The position numbers and the translations under genes were made by a program. A stretch of DNA of 64,000 bases, from NCBI GenBank assembly GCA_004297625.1, contig SCTY01000070.1:44910-108909 (forward strand), read 5' to 3'. This DNA comes from Betaproteobacteria bacterium (lineage in GTDB: Bacteria > Pseudomonadota > Gammaproteobacteria > Burkholderiales > SG8-39). Of this stretch, positions 60,331-64,000 are shown one piece after another. Position 1 is the first letter of the stretch. The number at the start of each line of letters is the position of its first letter. Under the pieces are notes generated by a model. That model searched no databases, was not told the DNA's origin, and was given only the letters and a program-made list of their open reading frames with translations.

Positions 60331-63300
60331 TTACTTGCAGGCCGCGGCTCCGACATCGTCTCCTTCGCCGGCGCCTCTCCGAATGCGGGCTGCGCGCGTC
60401 TCTTCGTTTGCGGCGAAGATGATGTACGAAAGGAGCGATTCGTCGAAGACGTGCAGACCCGTCTGCACGATGCCGTCGCCGAGCCCGGAATCCGGCACGC
60501 GAAGGTAGCCGGCCGGATCTCCCAGCATACTCACGGTGATGGGGAATTCTTTCGGGTACGAAGCGCCGCCCAGCGGGATGTTGAAGGAATCGTAGAACCC
60601 GGAGTTCCGGCCGCCGATCATGAGGAAGGACCCGGTGACTGTATTGGTCGTGCCAGCCGAGGTCGTATAGGTATACGGAGCCGGCGCGCCGAATACTGAG
60701 ATCTGGATCTCGTCGCCGGCATCGATGCGCCCTGAAGTGAGGGAACCGGCTGGCCCGGTGTGGCGACCACCTTCGAGCACGAGCCGGCCGCCAACATTCA
60801 GGAAGAGCTTGCTCGGATCCAGTTGCCCCAGCGCTGTCGCATTGCTAGCGCTGATCGACGTTAACGAATTGCTGACATTTGCAGTGCCGCCACGCACGAT
60901 GACCGATGCATTGGGCGTCGTCGTCGTAAGTCTTTTTTCGGTTTCAACCAGAATGATCGCGCTGCTCGATGCCAAGGATCCCGTGGCGTTCAGGTTCGTG
61001 GTTCCGCCCTGGATGAGGACGGTTCCATCGGCAACCATGGTCATATTCTTGGCCCGCATCGCGGCAAGCGCTGTGGCGAAGCGGAATTGCCCGCCATTGT
61101 CGTTCACGGTTGCTGTCCCACCAACCAACTGCAGGCTATAGGGATAGGGGTTGCCGAAAGAGGTGTCTAGCGCTGCCGGATCGCTGCGCAGGTAGACGGA
61201 CATCTGGCCGGTCGATTTGACGATCGCGTCCGGCTGGCGCGCCTCGATCAGCGGGTCCGACGTGTTGCTGGTCACGTATCCGAAGTTGTTGTTGGTGCCG
61301 CCCTGCACCAGCATGCGGATCGGATTACTCGAGCCGCCGCTGGTCCCGATATTGATCGTGCTGCCTGTCATGCGCGCGCCGCCGGCCGACGTTGCGTCCG
61401 CGGTACCGCCCTGCACGGTGATGACGCCGCTGTTGAGCAGGTTGATCGTCTCGGTCGCCGTCAGCTCCTGCCCGTTGGGCGATTGGCCGCTTGGGTCGCT
61501 GGGATCCAATGGCGTTCTACCCAGGAGCGAGAAGTTCACGCCCCGGATGGTGACATCGCCGCCGGTGCTGACCACATGGTTGCCTTGCAACGTCACGCTA
61601 CCGCTGCCCGTCGGCGTGAGGATCTGATTCCCGGTCGAGGTCAATCCGCTGGCATTTCCTGTGAGGGTCAGGTTCTTCGTTGCCTGGTAAACCGACTCGT
61701 TGAGCGCAATGTTCCCGGCCGCGGTGAGATTCAAGTCGTGATTGAACGTGCTCGCGCTGGTGCCGATGGTCCCGCTCGAATCGAGCATCGTGATATTGCC
61801 GCCGGCGATCAGGTTGAACGAACCGGTACCGGCGTTATTGATCTTCGTGAGATTCGAGCCGAACTCGAGCGTGATGTTGCCGGATGCCTCTAGCGTAATG
61901 TCACTCGCGGTGATGCTGTTTGCGGTGACCGTCGTGTTCCCGTTCGTGAAGGTAGAGAACGCGCTTACGGTGCCGATTCCGGATAGGTTGGCACCGTTCG
62001 AATCACGGTAATTGATCGTGCCGGCGGCGTAGTTGGTGTTCGTCCCGATGCCGAACTTTGTGCCGTTCGTAGAGAGAATGGGCGTATCGGTCGGGCAGCC
62101 GCCCGGGAGCGCTAGGCAGGCGAAGAGGCTGTACGACGCGGCGTCGTTCGACGTGTTGGCCAGCGTGATGTTTGCGCCCGGCGAGTTCAGCGTTATCACA
62201 TTGAGTGCGTCAGACACAATGGGTGCCGACTGCGTGATAGCGCCTGTCGCTATCAGGGTGACGTCTCCTCCGGTGTTCACCACCGGAGTCGTCGTAGTCG
62301 CGCCGGCGTTGACGCCGCTGCTGCCCGCGATATCGAGTGCCCCGACGTTGTAGACGTTGATATCAGCGTTTGTCGTCGTCGCCTGAAGGTCATTGATTTG
62401 GGTAACCAGCGCATTGGTGACACCAACGCCGTCGCGGGCCGTTGCGTTCAGTCGATCAGCCTGGACGTTTACATTCAAGGCTGGATTTGCGGCGATATAG
62501 TCGTCCACATTTGTCGCGTTGCCGTCGATCGCGCCGGCAGTCGCCGTCAAGTTCACTACTCGGTCCGTAGTCGCCGCGCCGTTCGCGAGAATCTTGCCAG
62601 TCGCATTGAATTTGATGTTGCCCGCTTCGGTCGTCACGGTGACCGGCTTAGGCGAAGTCAGCGTATCGCTAAAAATCACGGAATCGCCCGCCGTACCGGC
62701 GTTCGTAATCTTGAAGGCATTCAGACCAGCCGAATTCGGCGCGAGCGGGCCCGCGACCGTAATCGTTGCCGCGTGAGCGGGCATGGACAAAAGCGCGGAC
62801 GTGGAGTCGGTTCCGATACTTACCGTCGAGGCGTTCGCTAACGTGTTAAGTTCAGTTGTCGTAAGCGAAAGTCCGCCAGTCGCCCCGAGCGTGATCGGTT
62901 GACCCGCTGATTGCGTCGTCAGCGTGGCGTTTCCACTGCCCACATCGATCGACCCGGCCGCGCCGCCGAGCGACATGTCATCTGCGGCGAAGAACAGATC
63001 TTTGCCGTTTGTCGCGACGCTGCCCGTCGCAGTGACTGTGAGATTGTTATTCGCGAGGACAACCCCAGCCGCCGTTGCCCCTGGGACTACGGCGTTAACG
63101 TTGACGGCGCCGTTCAGTGTGGTCGTGCCTGTACCGGCGACCTGCCTGAGGCTCGCCGCAGTCAGCGCGGCGTTGACCGAGACATCGGTAGCGCTATTGA
63201 TCAATATGTTGCCCAGGCGAGTCGCGCCCACGGTACCGCCGAAGGTGACATTCCCCGTACCCGCAGTGATCGCCAAATCATCGAGTCCGGCGTTGGTCGC

Positions 63301-64000
63301 CGTCAGCGTGCCATTAAACGCTACATTGCCCGCACCGGCACCGGTATCCATCGCTACATCACCGATAAGCGTCGTATTCGAACTGAGCGTTACGTCGTCT
63401 GCGGTCGTGGTGATCTCACCGGCCGTGCGAATTCCGCCGCCCGCTGTCATGGTTACCGCGCCGTCCGCCGAAATGTCGCCCGCTTCTGCAAGCTCGAGCA
63501 TCCCGGCAGCGTTCAGTGTCACCACACCACCGCCTCCGGCAGCAGTCGTAATGCTGCTATTGACGTTCATCGCGCCGGTGGTAGCGGTGACCTGCACGAA
63601 GCTGGCACTATTTACCGGCGCATCCACCGATACTGCATTCCCCGAGAGCTGAATCGCCCCGCTCGCGCTATTGCCCAGCGCCGCATTGATGTCCAGCAGC
63701 CCCGTTTCCCCCGAGCCCAGCACACCGTCATAGTTCGCCTGCACCGTGATCGCGCTCGTGCCGCTGTTGCCCACCGTCGAATTGAGCGTCACGGCATCGG
63801 CCGCTTTCAGGGTGATCAGCCCTGAGTCCGAATTCACCGTCGAGCCCACCGTCAGATCACTGCCCGTACCGTTCGCCGTCAGCGTCACCGTGCCCGCACC
63901 CGCATTGATCGCCTGGGACACCGTGAGCGCCCCATTGACCGTCTCCACGCTCACAGCCCCACCGCCGGTGCTAATGCCCGTCGTGGTGTTCACCGTGGTC
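60331..64000 (-). CDS. Filamentous-haemagglutinin-like giant exoprotein, C-terminal part
   Basis: At least 1,222 residues; the reading frame is open to the right edge, so the N-terminus is missing. The sequence is a run of beta-helix type repeats rich in Gly, Ala, Thr, Ser, Asn and Val (for example ITAGTGNVTFGGTVGATRLG), with GC lower than the neighbours. About 100 C-terminal residues are non-repetitive (FPITVSMLGDPAGYLRVPDS) and end ...AAACK with a single near-terminal Cys. It looks like a two-partner-secretion or filamentous adhesin. The secretion partner (TpsB) is not in the window. Confidence 0.8.
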   Translation of the reverse strand, partial: TTVNTTTGISTGGGAVSVETVNGALTVSQAINAGAGTVTLTANGTGSDLTVGSTVNSDSGLITLKAADAVTLNSTVGNSGTSAITVQANYDGVLGSGETGLLDINAALGNSASGAIQLSGNAVSVDAPVNSASFVQVTATTGAMNVNSSITTAAGGGGVVTLNAAGMLELAEAGDISADGAVTMTAGGGIRTAGEITTTADDVTLSSNTTLIGDVAMDTGAGAGNVAFNGTLTATNAGLDDLAITAGTGNVTFGGTVGATRLGNILINSATDVSVNAALTAASLRQVAGTGTTTLNGAVNVNAVVPGATAAGVVLANNNLTVTATGSVATNGKDLFFAADDMSLGGAAGSIDVGSGNATLTTQSAGQPITLGATGGLSLTTTELNTLANASTVSIGTDSTSALLSMPAHAATITVAGPLAPNSAGLNAFKITNAGTAGDSVIFSDTLTSPKPVTVTTEAGNIKFNATGKILANGAATTDRVVNLTATAGAIDGNATNVDDYIAANPALNVNVQADRLNATARDGVGVTNALVTQINDLQATTTNADINVYNVGALDIAGSSGVNAGATTTTPVVNTGGDVTLIATGAITQSAPIVSDALNVITLNSPGANITLANTSNDAASYSLFACLALPGGCPTDTPILSTNGTKFGIGTNTNYAAGTINYRDSNGANLSGIGTVSAFSTFTNGNTTVTANSITASDITLEASGNITLEFGSNLTKINNAGTGSFNLIAGGNITMLDSSGTIGTSASTFNHDLNLTAAGNIALNESVYQATKNLTLTGNASGLTSTGNQILTPTGSGSVTLQGNHVVSTGGDVTIRGVNFSLLGRTPLDPSDPSGQSPNGQELTATETINLLNSGVITVQGGTADATSAGGARMTGSTINIGTSGGSSNPIRMLVQGGTNNNFGYVTSNTSDPLIEARQPDAIVKSTGQMSVYLRSDPAALDTSFGNPYPYSLQLVGGTATVNDNGGQFRFATALAAMRAKNMTMVADGTVLIQGGTTNLNATGSLASSSAIILVETEKRLTTTTPNASVIVRGGTANVSNSLTSISASNATALGQLDPSKLFLNVGGRLVLEGGRHTGPAGSLTSGRIDAGDEIQISVFGAPAPYTYTTSAGTTNTVTGSFLMIGGRNSGFYDSFNIPLGGASYPKEFPITVSMLGDPAGYLRVPDSGLGDGIVQTGLHVFDESLLSYIIFAANEETRAARIRRGAGEGDDVGAAACK

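Noticed and set aside
60331..64000. Repetitive stretch as a possible CRISPR or satellite array
   Set aside because: The repeats are degenerate at DNA level and lie within a single open frame coding for beta-helix motifs.

Overview
The window reads as a chromosomal segment of a high-GC betaproteobacterium (Burkholderiales or Nitrosomonadales-like). The reasons are the gene content and order: a Bug/TctC solute-binding protein, a class I PHA locus (phaC, phaA, phaB, phaR), rpfE-recJ-prfB-lysS synteny, ftsK-lolA-rarA-serS followed by a tRNA-Ser gene, and lolC-lolD, bamD and comEC of proteobacterial type. Genes are packed very tightly. Start and stop codons overlap repeatedly (ATGA, GTGA, TTGA), and convergent pairs often share a CTAG. 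No insertion sequence, phage, integrase, CRISPR array or plasmid function was seen.

Positions 1-14.5 kb are an accessory catabolic and transport region. Reading left on the minus strand are a NIPSNAP protein, a shikimate/quinate dehydrogenase (aroE) and the start of a branched-chain amino acid-type binding protein. Diverging from them is a plus-strand operon: an HPPD-like VOC protein, a QuiC-like 3-dehydroshikimate dehydratase, a DpgC-like cofactor-free dioxygenase and a nicotinamidase-like hydrolase. Then come the amino-acid ABC permeases aapM/aapQ (minus) and a plus-strand cyclase, TPP-enzyme and Bug-protein operon. A minus-strand operon follows: comEC, an unknown protein, an alpha/beta hydrolase, the aapJ binding protein, an acyl-CoA dehydrogenase and a decayed membrane protein gene. 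A plausible theme is uptake and degradation of hydroaromatic, aromatic and amino acids.

Positions 14.5-33 kb are mostly housekeeping: comEC, DUF2062, a Kef-type antiporter, lolDC, a PNPOx-like protein, OsmC, DUF429, GST, a LysE exporter, an exonuclease/GIY-YIG fusion, rpfE, recJ, four small inserted genes, prfB (with its programmed frameshift) and lysS.

Positions 33-43 kb hold a glycine-zipper envelope protein and then one long minus-strand run starting at phaC: phaC, phaA, two phaB paralogues, phaR, rimO, a second thiolase, a patatin and an EamA transporter. All are co-directional with gaps of 0-26 bp, so they may form one transcription unit linking PHA metabolism to ribosome modification and lipid hydrolysis.

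Positions 43-60 kb carry yfiH, rluD, bamD, denD, a DinG/YoaA helicase, a secretin-N protein, an NlpC/P60 hydrolase, a TonB-like protein, an orphan molybdopterin hydroxylase, tRNA-Ser(CGA), serS, rarA, lolA and ftsK. Positions 58.7-64 kb carry a FecR-domain exported protein, a Crp-family regulator and the C-terminal 1.2 kaa of a huge filamentous-haemagglutinin-like exoprotein that runs off the right edge.

No wholly new defence or mobile system is evident. The most unusual items are a split QuiC with an altered HPPD half, the DpgC-like/TPP enzyme context, an aap transporter split by an insertion, an internally deleted cyclophilin-like gene, a signal-peptide methyltransferase, a 220-bp antisense gene overlap, an XDH gene starting 9 nt after a tRNA, and several -10 boxes so close to start codons that leaderless mRNAs are likely.
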